Source: Anarhynchus alexandrinus (Eukaryota > Chordata > Aves > Charadriiformes > Charadriidae). Taken from it: 64,000 nucleotides of DNA. The notes beneath the pieces were generated by a model. It was given only the letters and a program-made list of their open reading frames with translations. It was not told the origin of the DNA and did no database searches. Every line of letters starts with the position of its first letter. The stretch's first letter is position 1. Below, piece after piece: positions 39,780 through 52,912 of this stretch. The stretch lies in the NCBI GenBank assembly GCA_008711295.1, contig VUYV01000061.1:4143098-4207097 (forward strand), given 5' to 3'. The translations under genes were made by a program, and so were the position numbers.

Positions 39780-42074
39780 GGGTGTTTGCCTCCTGTCCCC
39801 CACTCCCCAGCTGGGAGCCTGGGCGGGCAGGGCTGGTAGGCTGTGGCTGTGCTTGTTCCTGCCTGCCCTTCTCCTCCTTGTCATCCTCCTCCGCCTTCTT
39901 CTGCTGGGCTGCCACTGAGGCGGTCACAGGCTGGAAACGGGTCAGGGAGCCCAGAGGCTGGTACCTTAACCAGTGCTTGTGGTAACATCAGTGCCTAACA
40001 GAGGGACTTTTTTTTTTAAGGCATTTTGGCTTTCAGCAGCTGTGGTTTTAGCTCATCGTAATTAAATGAAACCTGTATTTGATCTAATTAGCACACTTGC
40101 TAGGTTTTCTTAATGTCTGATTGACTGCATGGCATCATCATCTCTCTTGCTTTAATTCCCCTCCTCCCCATGTTGCCTGTAATAATACCTACTCATGGAG
40201 GTTATGTCACCCAGTGCTTCCTAATGCTACCTGTGTTTCAGGATGCAAAGATGAATTGTAGCTGGCCTCACAGTAAGTAACATGATCAAACGTGTTCTGA
40301 TAAAGCTCTGTCTGTGAAGGAGTGTGCTGATCTGTCACGGTACTGCAGCAGTGATGAGCTCACCTCTTCCCATGAGGCACAGGTTGTTGTCCTAAGGATG
40401 GTCACTGTCTTTTGTGGGAGGTGGCAGCTGTTAGGTCTGCTATTAATTCTGTGTTGGGGAGGAATGTGGCAAGATGTCTTGGCTGCTGGAATGCTGGTCC
40501 TGCACGCTTGCTTTCAGAGCTTAAAATTATACCTGGCCCCTGAAAATGGAGGGTGATGGACAGAGAGCATCTTTGTACTCTTGCTTCTGGATTTTATATC
40601 AGTGACATAAGAGGAGTGCCATTTGTAAACCTTTAGGTCTGCAACAAAAGGTCATTTTACCAGGCAGGTATTTCAGTAAGGCTTTTTTTTTTTACAGTCA
40701 AAGACTAGGCTAATTAAAAGGTATCAAATAGGTGAGGGTAGGCCTGTTCACACTCTTCTATGGTTGGGCAAGTGTGACATTCACAGTACTAAAATAACAC
40801 TGCTGACTGAAATAACCCTTGATGAGTTTCTTCACTGTAGGCAGCTGTCTGCAGGTGCAATAGCACTGGGAGCCAGTCTACACTGTCCTGGTTAATATGA
40901 AGTATAAACCTAGGTCTAATCCCAAAACTTCTTTTTCTCTCTTGTGCTAGTGTCTAGAAGAACGATACACCTCACTTGTCTTGAGGCTTATGCTGCTTTA
41001 TGTCATGGCAAGGAGAAGTCCTCAGTTTAAAAACAGTAAATATGCCAATGAACCCTGGCACGTCTCTCTGAATAGTCAGAAGTGTCTGCTCTTGTCTTGT
41101 TGTGCTGGGCTGTGGTTGGTATCACTCAGGAGAACAGCAGTCAAGACTTGAGTTTCTTTATCTTTTGAAGCAAGCAAGTCATAGCATGGGACGTAGCAGG
41201 ATGCTAAGGGGGAAATGTGAGTAGTTTGAGTGTTCATAGTGGCTGTGTATGTTTAGCTTAGGATGTATTGAATGACTGTGTCCTGGCTTGGAAGGAGCAG
41301 AGATGCATAGCACTGAGGCAAGTTCCTTGTCTACAAAGAAAGGTTTTTCCCCTCCACCCACTTTTAGTTTTACTTTTTTTTTTTTTTTAGTAAAATGTAT
41401 GAGGTACTTCTGGAAACTTATATAGCCAAAACATCTGAGCTGAATGTAAAGTCAAAGCCCCAATATTCGATGCCAACAACACAAGTAAGGGCTGCACGAT
41501 TTCTAGCAAAAGTAGATAATGTCTTGCCCAGCACTTGGTAACGTCTTCTTCCCCCTGTGAACTGCTTTTTTCTTGCTTGGGTTCAGTTTGAACTGCTGCA
41601 GCTGTTTTGATGTGTCAGTGGCAGAATCACTTGAAACTGTTACTGGTACACTGCAGGTGGCTTTATTGCCTCTAACTGTGCAGTTGGATGGAAATAATAA
41701 CAGGGATTTTTGCAGTAGTATAAAATGTGTGAGAGAGACTGTAATTGTCACTTTTTCCATCTTTTCATGTAAGTATACTAATACTTGTGGCCTCTGTCAG
41801 CAGTGATGTTCAAACACTTGTAATACATCTTAAAGACTAAAGTTCCTGAAGACTCAGTGTGATGCTGGGAGGTAGGTTAGTGTCAGATTCCTCAAGGACT
41901 GAGTTCTTACTCGAAGATGTGATGAGAGTTTACCTAGAACTTAAGAGCTTGTCTCAAGATACTAACCTAGTTTTTTTTACCCCAAAGCTTGATTTGTTAA
42001 CAGGAAATTGCTAAAACTTTGTACTTTACGTTTAGAGCTTACCTGTTATTCTTTGCCCTCCCTTTTTGTTCCAG
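39780..42074 (+). other. TMEM192: TMEM192 intron 1 (3' part)
   Basis: This is non-coding sequence between the CR1 copy and exon 2. There are T runs near 40683 and 41375. I recognise no exon. Confidence 0.75.
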
Positions 42075-42221
42075 GGTTCCTTGGAAATAACACAGAGTTT
42101 GGAAGATGATCCCTTGCTGGATGGACCGCTTATTTCATCTCATACACTGCATTCCCAACTGAGGCCAAGATTTCATGCTATCCCAGCAGTTCTCCTTGCC
42201 AATTTTTTGTTGCTAATACAT
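42075..42221 (+). CDS. TMEM192: TMEM192 exon 2: dileucine sorting signal and start of first membrane span
   Basis: The exon is 147 bp (49 codons, phase 0 at both ends), with the acceptor tgttccag at 42067-42074 and the donor GTAAGT. It encodes GSLEITQSLEDDPLLDGPLI, then a linker ending RPRFHAIPAVLLANFLLLIH. The EDDPLL stretch is the acidic dileucine signal described for lysosomal sorting of this protein. Confidence 0.96.
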
Positions 42222-45200
42222 GTAAGTTTAAGAAGCATTACTTCCTTATGAAAAATTGCTGTCTCTATTCTGAATTCTTAGTGTTCACATGGGCAGAATT
42301 CTGAGATGTGCACACACTGCTCTTCCAAACCAGTGAAGTCTTATTGCCAATGGATTTTGATAATGTATATGCTACATGATATTTGCTGCATTCTCATTCT
42401 GATTTTTTGTCGGTGCTAACATGCTATGACACATGTTGTTAGGAAGAAAAGCCTTTTAAATAGTAGTTCATCGATGCTGTTGGAAATGTACTTTCTGAAA
42501 TAATATTACTGCTGTAGAAATGCTTATAGAGGACTAAGATAATTTTGATGCCATGCCTTCTGGAGCCTGAACTTAATTTCACAGGGAAGACTTAAGGTAT
42601 TTCTTATGGTAACTAACAAGTAAAGTTGGACTTCCTCCAGGGTTTTTGTATGGCGATGGATGGAGAGGTAAAGGAAACCAAATGTTACCTCCTGCTCTGC
42701 CTGACTTCTAGGGGTTAAGGATGAAAAGTACAGATAAAGGACAGATCTTGTGCCTAACAGTATGAAAGCCTTGTTGAAGCTGGTAAACAGAAGTAGAGAC
42801 TTCTGCCGAGTAGTGAATTTATCCTTAATAAGTTGAAGAGGCTTGTTGTTGCTTGTGAGCATGTGGAAACCAAACGTGAAAAAGGAACGATGAAGAGCTC
42901 TGATCCTAGGATCTAACTGAAATGGTACTTGCATGGCACTTAGGTACCTAGTTTAGTGGTGAACTTGGTAGTGTTAGGTAAACTGTTGGACCTGTTGATC
43001 TGAAAGGTCTTTTCTGACCTAAATGATTCTATAATGCCACGAACAGTGACCTGAAGATAGTATGTGTGTAAAGCCAGGTAGTGCACAAGACATGTATGTG
43101 TTGCTAGCTGTTTTAGAGCTTCATTTGATCTCAAACAAAAAATGGTATGCCCAGTGCTCTGCAAAACATCTTCTCTGACAGAACTTTAAAAGCACATACC
43201 AACCTCAAAGGTCTCTCTTCAGGCAGCTGCATAAAGCTGTTGAAACAATATGCCCTAGCCTTCCAGTTTTAGAAGTAAATGTTTTGAGCCTCTTAGTAAT
43301 ATCAGGAAATGTCTCTCTGTCTGTCAAGTAGACCTAGGCAATACTTGTGCTGTTCTGCTGTACAAACTGTCAAAGTTTCCAATGGAAACTGCATATCCAA
43401 CCTTATTCCCTTCCACTACCAGGGGAACACTGGTGCCATCCCATTAGGATGGCACTTGAAGTCTGCATTACAAAGGCCGACGATGCCATTGGTAGTAGAG
43501 CAGTAAATGGTTTTTCAACCTAGCCTTGGGGCCTTACTATCTACTACCATAACTGATGTAGCCAAATGTCAGTCACCCCAGTCCTAGGAAACTGCTGTCT
43601 CTTCTGTCCCCATCACTTCCCCTCTCCTCCAAATGGAGAGAAGTGTGTGGAGGTGAAGAGAGAGAAAACTGCTGAGACCTCTGTGAACACACTCTTCCAG
43701 GTAAAGTCTTGCTCCTGTTGCTGAACCTGCTGCAGTGGCTGGCTGGTCCTTGGAGCAAAATGGAGAAATATCCTTTTCTGTTGGTGAAATACAGCATTAT
43801 AATTGCCCCATGAAATAGTGCTGCCTCTCTTGCTGAAAAGATGGTTGGGGAAAACAAGCTGATTGGATTTCCTTCCTCTCTGCTTCTGCAAATGTGCACA
43901 AACCTTGTGGAATGTGGTGACACCAGGTTAGCTTCTGATGCGCAGCCTGCCAAAGGGACAAATATCGCTGGAGAAGTTAAGCCATCATAGTATTATGTGG
44001 TAGTGCTGTAATGCACCTCTGCAATAATTTGTGTGTAACTTGGAGTATTTCTTCTGCACCATCCTGTGCCAAGAAACGGGGTTAGGTGGCAAATAGCTGC
44101 TTTGGTGCAGCTGCCTAGCTACGTACAACTCTGGAGTGTGTGGGTAGGATACCCTGGAGTGTGATGGGGCTGGGTTTTTAAGTGGTTTTTGTTCTGCCGA
44201 GCCTTGCTCTTCTGCAGGCTTCTGGCTCTTATCAGGAGACTGTAGAGCAGTGTAAAGTGCACAGGGTAGAAATATTTTTTTTATTAACCCTGTCTTTCCT
44301 TAATCCTTAATTTGTGTATGCCCATAAACAAAACTGAACTTAAATACTACTCCAAGGATAACTTTTTGTATATAAAAATCCACTGGGATGGATCCCATAC
44401 TGGGATGAAGTACCAATTGTTGGACTGCCCTAAAATGTAAGCAAACCATCTTTAATAAATGACACCCTTAATCCCAGCTACCTGTTTCCTTTTGTATATG
44501 TTGCTGTAGTAGATTACTAGAGTTGCAATGCTAGGCCATTCCCGCTTGCATCAGTTTAATATAGCCATTTTCTGTACTGAAATACATTCCTAACACCTGG
44601 AAGGAGTAGAACTAGATGTGTTAATGGCTTAAAATGGCAAACTGAACAGTAGATGGACCAAATAAAATATGGGTTAGCTGGATTATTCTTAGCTTTGTAA
44701 GACAAGGAGGTGGTAAAATAATAAATTAAATGTTTTGTTGATAAACCGTCTCTCTTATTCCGCTTCTTAATCTAGCTACTTAACCTATCTCAAGCTAATT
44801 TGGGATTTAATTTGCATTTGAAGTAATGGTTTTACAGATAATATAGAACACAATCCCCCCCCTTTTTTTTTCCTTTTTCTTCCCACCTTCTACCCTGTCT
44901 GTCCTCTATACTGTCTCTTTTAGGTATTCATGATTGTGTGAAAGTTATTTCCCTCTTATTCCTCCCTCCAATTACCTAACTATTCACAACCAGAGCAAAC
45001 TAAGGGCAGTTCATACCAAGAGTAATTAAGTGGTTCTGAAAGGTTAATTTCTGTGAAGAAAGCTGCTTCAGAAATGACAAAAACATGAAAAATAAATTCA
45101 AGGGAATGGGGAGGGGGCGGTGGGCTCTTGGATATCTATAGAATTAAGTATGGAAACAAAGCTAGCAAAGGAGAATCAGACACTTTCCTCCATCTTTAGT

Positions 45201-46376
45201 TCTGATATGTTTCTACCAGTTATGAGATGTGGTATGTTGGATGCTTTTTAAGCCAAGTATATTAGAGGTGTTAGACTTCTGTAGACTTCAGGCAAATTGA
45301 TTTTTTTGTTGTATATAGAAGCTCTCAATTTACTTCTGTATTGGTGGGAGTTGTTTTTGTTTTCAGTTCTGCTTTAAAATATTCCTATTCTGTAGGATGA
45401 ACGAGGATGAGAAAGTACCAGGTATTCTTGTTCACTGAATGAAAATGGTAGAGAGTATTTTCTGTGACAAAAACATTTTATAAAGATTAAAAAAAGTCCT
45501 GTGTGTATACATATACCCCACATAATGTGCACCTAAGACTCTACCTTCTAGTTAGCTAAAAGATTGCTGATGCTCACTGCTGATGATGAAAACTTGAAGA
45601 CAGGAAAAGTTATGGCATAATGGCACTAGTTTGAAAGGACGAGTGTATATACAATCTGATTATAATGTGGTCATTCTGACATAAGTTCTGAGCAAAATGA
45701 AAAAATCTGATAATAAATATATTAAAGAATGATTACCAACTGGCAAAGATGACTACCCAGTGCTAATAATTCACTTTAAGTTACTATGTTTATGTTTCAC
45801 TTTTTTCTTATGTCATAACCTGGAGATGTTCTTTGATGGATTTAGTGAAGGGTTGACTTTCACTTTGCAATGTCGATTTGAAGAAACATAGACTGTACCA
45901 ATACAATATGAGGCTGTCCTACAGAGTAATAACAGTTGTAATAGAACGAGTCTAAAAAGATGTGATTTTTCTTTTTTTTTTGCTGTGAGAGTATAAGTCA
46001 AGTTCACATAAAAGTAAAAAGAGATGGTAAAGAGGGTCTGGAAATAAGAAATTCGCTATGAAGGGAAGACTTGGGTAGCAGTGAAATTGATTTAGAGGAA
46101 ATCTTGGGAAGAGTGGTGGTTCTCAGCTCTATTCAGCTGGAGACTGGTTGCTCTCCTGGAAGACAATCTTACTACTTAGTAACTTCAGTCACGAGTACGT
46201 TCCCAGAATGGCACATAGTGGTTGTAGTAAGTGTCTAATGTTCCATACACTATCTCAACTCTAATAAAATAAATTCAGAAAGTAATGCATAATTAATAAA
46301 ATACATAAGCCTGTATTATTTTTTATCGTTAAATGTTGACTTTAAGAGTTTTCTTCTTTCTTCCTTTCTCTTCCAG
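42222..46376 (+). other. TMEM192: TMEM192 intron 2
   Basis: This is a 4.2-kb intron with GT-AG ends. It holds a degraded CR1 3' end at 42930-43036. Open frames on the opposite strand (42524-42934 and 43573-43953) show no known domain. Confidence 0.9.
42930..43036 (+). mobile_element. Degraded CR1 LINE 3' end fragment
   Basis: The fragment carries catggcacttaggtacctag, ctgaaaggtcttttctgacc and taaatgattctat, a diverged form of the CR1 3' terminus. It is short and old-looking. Confidence 0.8.
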
Positions 46377-46641
46377 GTTGCTTTTGTTGTTCTAGCATTT
46401 TTAGCAGCTATGTTTTGTTCTTACCCCAATCCAAATCAGGATAAGTGCCCTGGAAACTATACTCACCCACTTAAAGTACAGACTGTCATAATCATTGCAA
46501 AAGTAATTCTGTGGATTCTGCATGTTTGTTTTGAACGATATGTCCAGCACCACCACAGTAAAGTCAGAAGCAGAGGTTACTTCTCAATATACCGATCAAC
46601 AAGACATCTAAAAAGGCTTCCCCTGCTGATACACTCCACAG
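46377..46641 (+). CDS. TMEM192: TMEM192 exon 3: luminal loop and second membrane span
   Basis: The exon is 265 bp, with the acceptor ctcttccag and the donor G|GTGAAG (GT at 46642-46643). It encodes [20 protein letters not shown], the loop [15 protein letters not shown], the span [16 protein letters not shown] and the basic [11 protein letters not shown] segment. It ends in phase 1; the G makes Gly with exon 4. Confidence 0.97.
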
Positions 46642-48705
46642 GTGAAGTGAACTTGTTTTCCTGTGTTTTTCTTCTAAAGCTTTAAACTGACACAGTAAAA
46701 GACTGAACAGCTTATATATAAATGTATATTATGTATTATGAACTTTTATAAACCTGCCTAGAGCATTTATAAATTATATTTATTTTAGTCAGATGGACCT
46801 CCTGACTGACCTTTCTGGCCTGCCAGATGCATGTTGTAAAGAACTTTGTAGTGGAAAAATGCCCACAAGTAAGTGTGAGGTTGGGAAAAACATCTAGTCC
46901 TTCATATCTAGTCTTCAGCCATAAAATGCTCAGCCAGCAAGGTCTGTTTGGCTGCTAGTGATCTTGATTTGCGTACTCATTTGTCTAGTTGGATATGTAG
47001 CGAGACTGCTAGCCCTTCTAAGAAGTGTGCTTCTCTTTCCAAGCTCAGCAATTTGAGTACAAACAGATGAATTGCCTGTTGCTCAACAGCTGCCTGAAAT
47101 CAGTAAAATAAGCAGTTTTCTGATCTCCAGTGTGGCAGTGTAACGTCCAGCTCTACTTCTGACTCCCTTTTTCTACTTTCTATGGACAAAGGGTGGTGTA
47201 TGGGAGTGGTTTAACTATGTATTCTGTTACATCACAGCCAGGGAAGCTAAAAAGTGTTGTTACAGTTAGCTGGTGTAGCTTTTCTAACAGAAACTACGTC
47301 AACAAATCTGAAATCCATCTAACTTAAAGGAATTTTTCATGCAGAAGTAACAGGGGAGGAGGGAACGGTGGTGGCTTTTACAGTATTTTTGCCTCTTATA
47401 ATCCCACCTCCCTTCTGTAAATCTTCTGAATAACTACAGTAGATTTTTTCACCAGCATTGATAAGTTAGATGGTCCTGCTTTATATAAAACCCTAGCATT
47501 CTTCCCATCCAGTCACTACAAGAGCTCGTCACCTTGATGAATGTACAGAACTTCAGGCTATGGCCACTAGATAGAGCTCTGAAGATACAGATGTGTTTGG
47601 AGTGCAGTGACAAAATCAGGTTACAGCAGGCTTAAAGTTGTTTCAAAAGACAGTAGAAGGACTGATTCTGCCTATTGCAATGTAATCTGGAATAGTTAGC
47701 CCTGTCTTCAGTCCTAGATGGAGCCCCCTTCTCCCCTACCAGACAAACTCTGGGCATGTGTAAATGTTCAGGCGCAATCAGCTGTGTGCTGTGGCCTTTT
47801 GATGTAAATCATCTGTAGTTCAGAAGGTGGTTAGCTCCATTACTGCAAACTCCCTGCCATGCTAATTGCTGCTGGTACCACTTCCATCCTGACAGTTCAG
47901 TTGCCTAATGCAGTATGAAAGAGAACTGTATGGTCCCCTAGCTACATTAATGGTCTTAATACACTTAGTGCTTTATCCAGGCACCGGTTATAGAATTTCT
48001 ACAGGAAAGAAATGAACATTTCAAACTCTGTATCAGAGGAGAAGAGGGTGTGTAAAGAATTAAGAATGCATGTAGGTCTGTAACTCAACACTTGCTCTCC
48101 TTGGCTAATTGTGCTCATTCCAGTTAAACTTTCAGTGACTTGCAAGTATTAAAATAATAGCCAGGCAACCGGAAGCCTGTGCAAGTATCTTCCTGTGAAA
48201 GGAAGGTGTTTGGGTTTTTTGCTTTGTTAGCCTCATTGAAATACACTCAAATCCACCACTTGAAGGAAAACACTTTCTCATTTTTGAATTGACTGATGTG
48301 ATCTTTTAGGAATTGAAAGAAATTAATAGTCTCCAAGCAGTTTTGGGGATTGATAGCAGCAACAAGACTAGGAACTGATTAAGCCCACACATATATATTG
48401 GGTATTTCCAGTCCATTTATTCCACTCTTGTTTTTTAAGTGAGAAAAATCTATGAAGACACTCGTAATTCTCTACCATTACAGTCAAATGCTGAAATTAA
48501 ACTTCATTTTGCTGCCAGCAGTTGTGAGCTTGTATCACCTGTGTTAAAGAAGTTAGCCAAAGAGGCAAGTATGGTATGAAATGGAAAAGCATTATTGAAA
48601 TGTTGCAGCCTAATGCAGATACTAGGGATGAGAAAGTAGTAAGCTATTTTCAACTAAATGCTAATGAAACCGTTACACCTGTAAAACATAACATTTGTTT
48701 TCTAG
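46642..48705 (+). other. TMEM192: TMEM192 intron 3
   Basis: This is a 2.1-kb intron with GT-AG ends. I recognise nothing in it beyond ordinary AT-rich sequence. Confidence 0.9.
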
Positions 48706-48840
48706 GTAATGCAGCCCTGCTTTTGATTCTGTCAATGCAGCATTCCTTTCCTGATCGCAGTAAAGTGTACCTGTACCTCATCCTGGGAGTCCTGGGCCTG
48801 GAGCTGATTAGCTCCCTGACATGCTTAGCAATTTACACAG
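48706..48840 (+). CDS. TMEM192: TMEM192 exon 4: third and fourth membrane spans
   Basis: The exon is 135 bp, with the acceptor tttctag and the donor G|GTGAGA. It encodes [19 protein letters not shown] followed by [20 protein letters not shown] and LAIYT. These are two hydrophobic helices around the conserved MQHSFP turn. The final G joins TG of exon 5 to give Val. Confidence 0.97.
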
Positions 48841-51800
48841 GTGAGAGGCAGTTTTTGCCTTCTTGAGTGAGACTTGTCGTAGCTGCTACTCAACTGGTTG
48901 GTTGCCCTCACAGTAGCTCACTTTGGGTACCCCAAGACATTGAACTGCAACTATAAATACAGAATGATTCTGGGCTTGTAGAAGGAGAACTAAGGCAAAT
49001 AAAAAAAAAAAAAAAGGGAAGGTTGTCAGGCTCGATTTGGTCTACAAGTGCTGCTAAATGAAAGCTCAGTGTTACCTCAAAGCTGTTGAGCCAGTGAAGT
49101 GGCAATAAATGTGTAATTGTTGCAGGTGTCCTGTGAACAGGCTTGTCTGTTTAGCAGTGTGTTCGCAAATGCATGCACCACAAGCTGTGAAGCGGTAAGA
49201 GCTAGCTGGCTTTATCAGAACTGCTTCTGGGATTTACATGTCAGACTTGCATAGTTGATGGTATGATGCGCCTCACTCTCCAGACTCTCTTTCTTTCCCT
49301 GGTCCCGCCCCAAAAGTGTCAGTTCCTCTTTGTCACTAAAATGGAGGATTGCCTCTAAGAAATGTTTTAAAAAAAACCCAAACTTTAGGAATCTGTGCTA
49401 ATACTGAAATAAGATACTGCTTCATAAAACTGTGAGGCATTGCTTTGTACTGTCACAGTTGGCTTGTAAGGTTATCTGCTTTGAGATTTGCTGTAGCTTA
49501 TCAAGACTTGATAAACCTCTTTGCATTAAATTTTTGCAGAACTATTTAAAATGTTGATTAATAAATGCTTGAACCATATAGTTTTCTCTAATCTCATCTT
49601 AAAAACTGTTTGGGTTTATGGCTTGCATTAACTCAAATGAAAATAGTTGGATTGAAAAAAAAAAAAGCAACACTGAAAAGGTACAAGACACTAAAAATGC
49701 AATTATTTTTGTTGTCCAAAGAAAACTAGAGATGTTTACTGTGACATCCATGTCTGTTTAAATGATACATAGTTCCTGCTCTTGAGTTAGTTTATATTCC
49801 TGCTTCTGAGATACTGCTTTCTGATTATTTGCAGCTACGAATGAGGACATGGCACCTTAGCTAAGTAGCCTCAGTAGCACTGGTTTCCTGTGCAGAGGCC
49901 TGAATGCTGTAGGCTTGTCAGGCGTTCCCCTGAATGGACCAGCATGGCTCAAGTAGAGTAACTGTCCTCTGGAGGGGTGAAGGCAATGATGAGGGAACAC
50001 AAGCACAGCAGTCTGAGAGAACTATTCCGAGAATGCTGGAGATCATCCTCTCTTTGCATACGCATACTTACTTCCCTGGGAAATTCAGGAAATAAGAGAT
50101 AAATTGCAACACTGATAGAACACCAGGAATTCCAGTGAAAATGTTATTTCTTGCCCTGAGGCCTCTTGGACCTCAGCAAGCTACATTATGTATCTCTTAC
50201 CCTGGTAGAAAAGGATAAGTAACTGCAAGAAAGTTGACCTTCATAGCAGTAAGGTGTGAGCCTGGACTTCCGTAAGAGCTCTCAAACTATCTTTCTGCTT
50301 ATTTGTCACCAAAAGGGTCTTGTTTCCTAGCTTGTACTGTGTCAGTTCCTGTGCCTATCAGATCCATTAACCAACTTACACCAGGAAGTTGTGGGGTGCA
50401 ATATTTTGCTTTCCAGCTGAAGGAGGTTTGAAGAAGGGTCCAGTGAGTCCTGGAACCAAAGTGAAGGAGGGACAGAGCTGCGTTGCGAGGAAGGAGTAAG
50501 GCAGTCTCTTTTGGCAACAGCTACCTTATTTCTTCAGCAGCTCCGAAACAACAGTCTAAGCTTCATTCTCAAAAGCTTGGTGTAGAAAACTAGGATTAAT
50601 TTTTATGTAACTTAACGCTTGCCTCAAGATGGGGCAGACCTCCAGTCACCCTAGGTTGCCTTTTCCAATGGGTGGTGTTTCTTGTTTTACATCCCAATCC
50701 ATGTTGAGGTAAGCTAAAAGACTGCCTGCATGTCTGTCTCATGTGTAGTGGTGGTTTTTTAACACTTTGAGAATCAAATTAAAGCTCTACTGAAGCATAG
50801 CAAATGTATTTGGCCAGTTTTGAAAATAGACTGAGAATTGGTAGTAATAGTGATACTCAGATAATTTTTTTTTTCTTTCTCTCAAACAGAGCAGAGTATG
50901 TGACTGGAAGCATGAAGCTTCTTTAATAAGATAATTTTAAGGGTAGTCCTCTGCTCAGGGTTAGAGTGCCCCTCTGTAAGGCAAGCACTTAGCAGATACC
51001 ACTTACTGTTAAGATAGCATCAGCTAATGTAGCTGAGCAACAATGGGGAGACTAAGGTCACTTTACACCAGCAACTCGTAATCAACCTCTTCTTGTGTTA
51101 GTGTATTACTCCTAAATTTTGGAGGGAAGGTAGCACCAGTGCATACATTTTCTCCATTGTGGCATAATTATTTCTTAAGTACTACAATGAGATGTAAATG
51201 GTTACCTGTAGAAGGGTCAGGTACGTGACTTATTTTAATTTCAATATTACTTCCTCACAATGGAAAGTGGTGGCATGGAATACCTGATTGTAATTCTAGG
51301 TATTTCTTCTTGCTTGTTGGAGCTTTTTTATGAATTGTATAATGCACAATGACCCATGAAGTACAACTACCTTTGTTAAAAATCTCCATTCAGCACTGTA
51401 TGTATATATATAGCTGTAGGATGCAGAGGCTGAGATTCAGAAATCTACAAGGAATTGCTGTGATTGACCTATAGCAGACTTGACATCTATAAATTGTTCA
51501 AGTGAGGTAAATGTGCATGGAATGATGTATGACATCTCTAAATGTCAGCTTACTATTGTAAGTTTGTTTTTGATAGGATAGGGAGTCAAGCTTTAAAAGG
51601 TTTACTAAATATATGTATTTAATGACTTTCTTACATACTTCTAATATCACTTGAATAAAAGACTAACATTCCCACAAACAACGCATGTTGGGAATTCCAC
51701 ATCATTCCTTCGTGGCTTTATTTGTAGAGAAATACAGTCATAGAAATAACTAACCTTTGAGCCTAACTTGTAGTTAAACTCTGGAGGGTCTTAGCATTGT

Positions 51801-52809
51801 TTTAGCAAGGTGGCCTGTAATAAACCCCATCATAATCTTGACTTGTAAGGACAGTCTTTCTCTGCTGCAGTACTGTGGATTTCTCAGAGAGCCAGACTGT
51901 AATGTTTTTTGTGGCATTAGATGTATTGCTTCACAAGCGGCCCTAACTACAGAGTCCAGAATGCATATTCCGGATCTCTCAGTATATTCCCTTAATCAGG
52001 ATCTGAAATTGAATGACTTCTAATATTTTAAGCTTCCTTCCAGAAATAATGCAGAGAGTGCCTACAGCTTCTCCCACACCCACCCATCCTCATTCCATAT
52101 CTGTTAAATTCAATCTTAAACTTTATTCACAGGTGCCCAGGAATGACTTCTGGTTTTGATAGCCAACATTTCAAGGTTCACAATGTGAAGCTGATCAGAG
52201 CCACTCTGGTTTGGATACTTAATGGCTTTCTGTAGCAAGTCTGCCCTAGTTTTAGAGCAGGCAGACAAGGTGCTGCTTCATTGCAGGTAGTCTAGTTAAA
52301 ATAGTATTTATCAAAGAGCTTAAATTAGAAGTTCTGACCTAGATACTAGTATCAAAACTTCTTAGAACTTCTTTATGGCATGGTGCTTAACTTATGGTCT
52401 GAATTTGGAGACTGAATCTCAGTACTCTCTGAGGCAACTAAGGTTTCACCCTTTCTTAGGTGACAGACTAAACTTTGCATCTGGTAAGCAGTATGTTCAA
52501 GCTTCCTCTTCAGGTCTTCACTCCACTGTGGTCTTTTAAGCAGCAGGGCTGGCGTGGGGCAAAACAAAAACAACAAAAAAAAACCCCACCGCTACCTTAC
52601 AATCAAAGCCATTCCAGAAATGAGCAGAGATAGATTCTGCTTTTTCCTTCCTTCCCCCCGGCTCCCCAGATTGCCTTATTATCTTTGTCCTATCCTAAGA
52701 CAATCTTATAATAGTCTGTTACAGATTTTTTGGTTTTACCTTGGAGCACGGTGATAATGCCTTTCTTTTTTTGGTTGCTTTCCAACTAATTTATAAAACT
52801 TTGTTGCAG
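48841..52809 (+). other. TMEM192: TMEM192 intron 4
   Basis: This is a 4.0-kb intron with GT-AG ends. It has only A and T runs (for example near 48999) and no recognisable exon or transposon. Confidence 0.9.
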
Positions 52810-52912
52810 TGAAAATAAGCAACTTCAATCGTGCAAAGCCAAGACCTGACATAATTGAAGAAGAAAAGATGTATGCCTACCCTAGTCACATTACCTCAGA
52901 AATTGGATTCAG
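52810..52912 (+). CDS. TMEM192: TMEM192 exon 5: cytosolic tail, first part
   Basis: The exon is 103 bp, with the acceptor ttgttgcag and the donor AG|GTAAGA. It encodes [20 protein letters not shown] and [13 protein letters not shown], matching the soluble tail of human TMEM192. The final AG joins G of exon 6 to give Arg. Confidence 0.97.

Noticed and set aside
42524..42934. 136-codon minus-strand frame in TMEM192 intron 2
   Set aside because: No known domain; it lies antisense beside a degraded CR1 fragment. It is probably chance.
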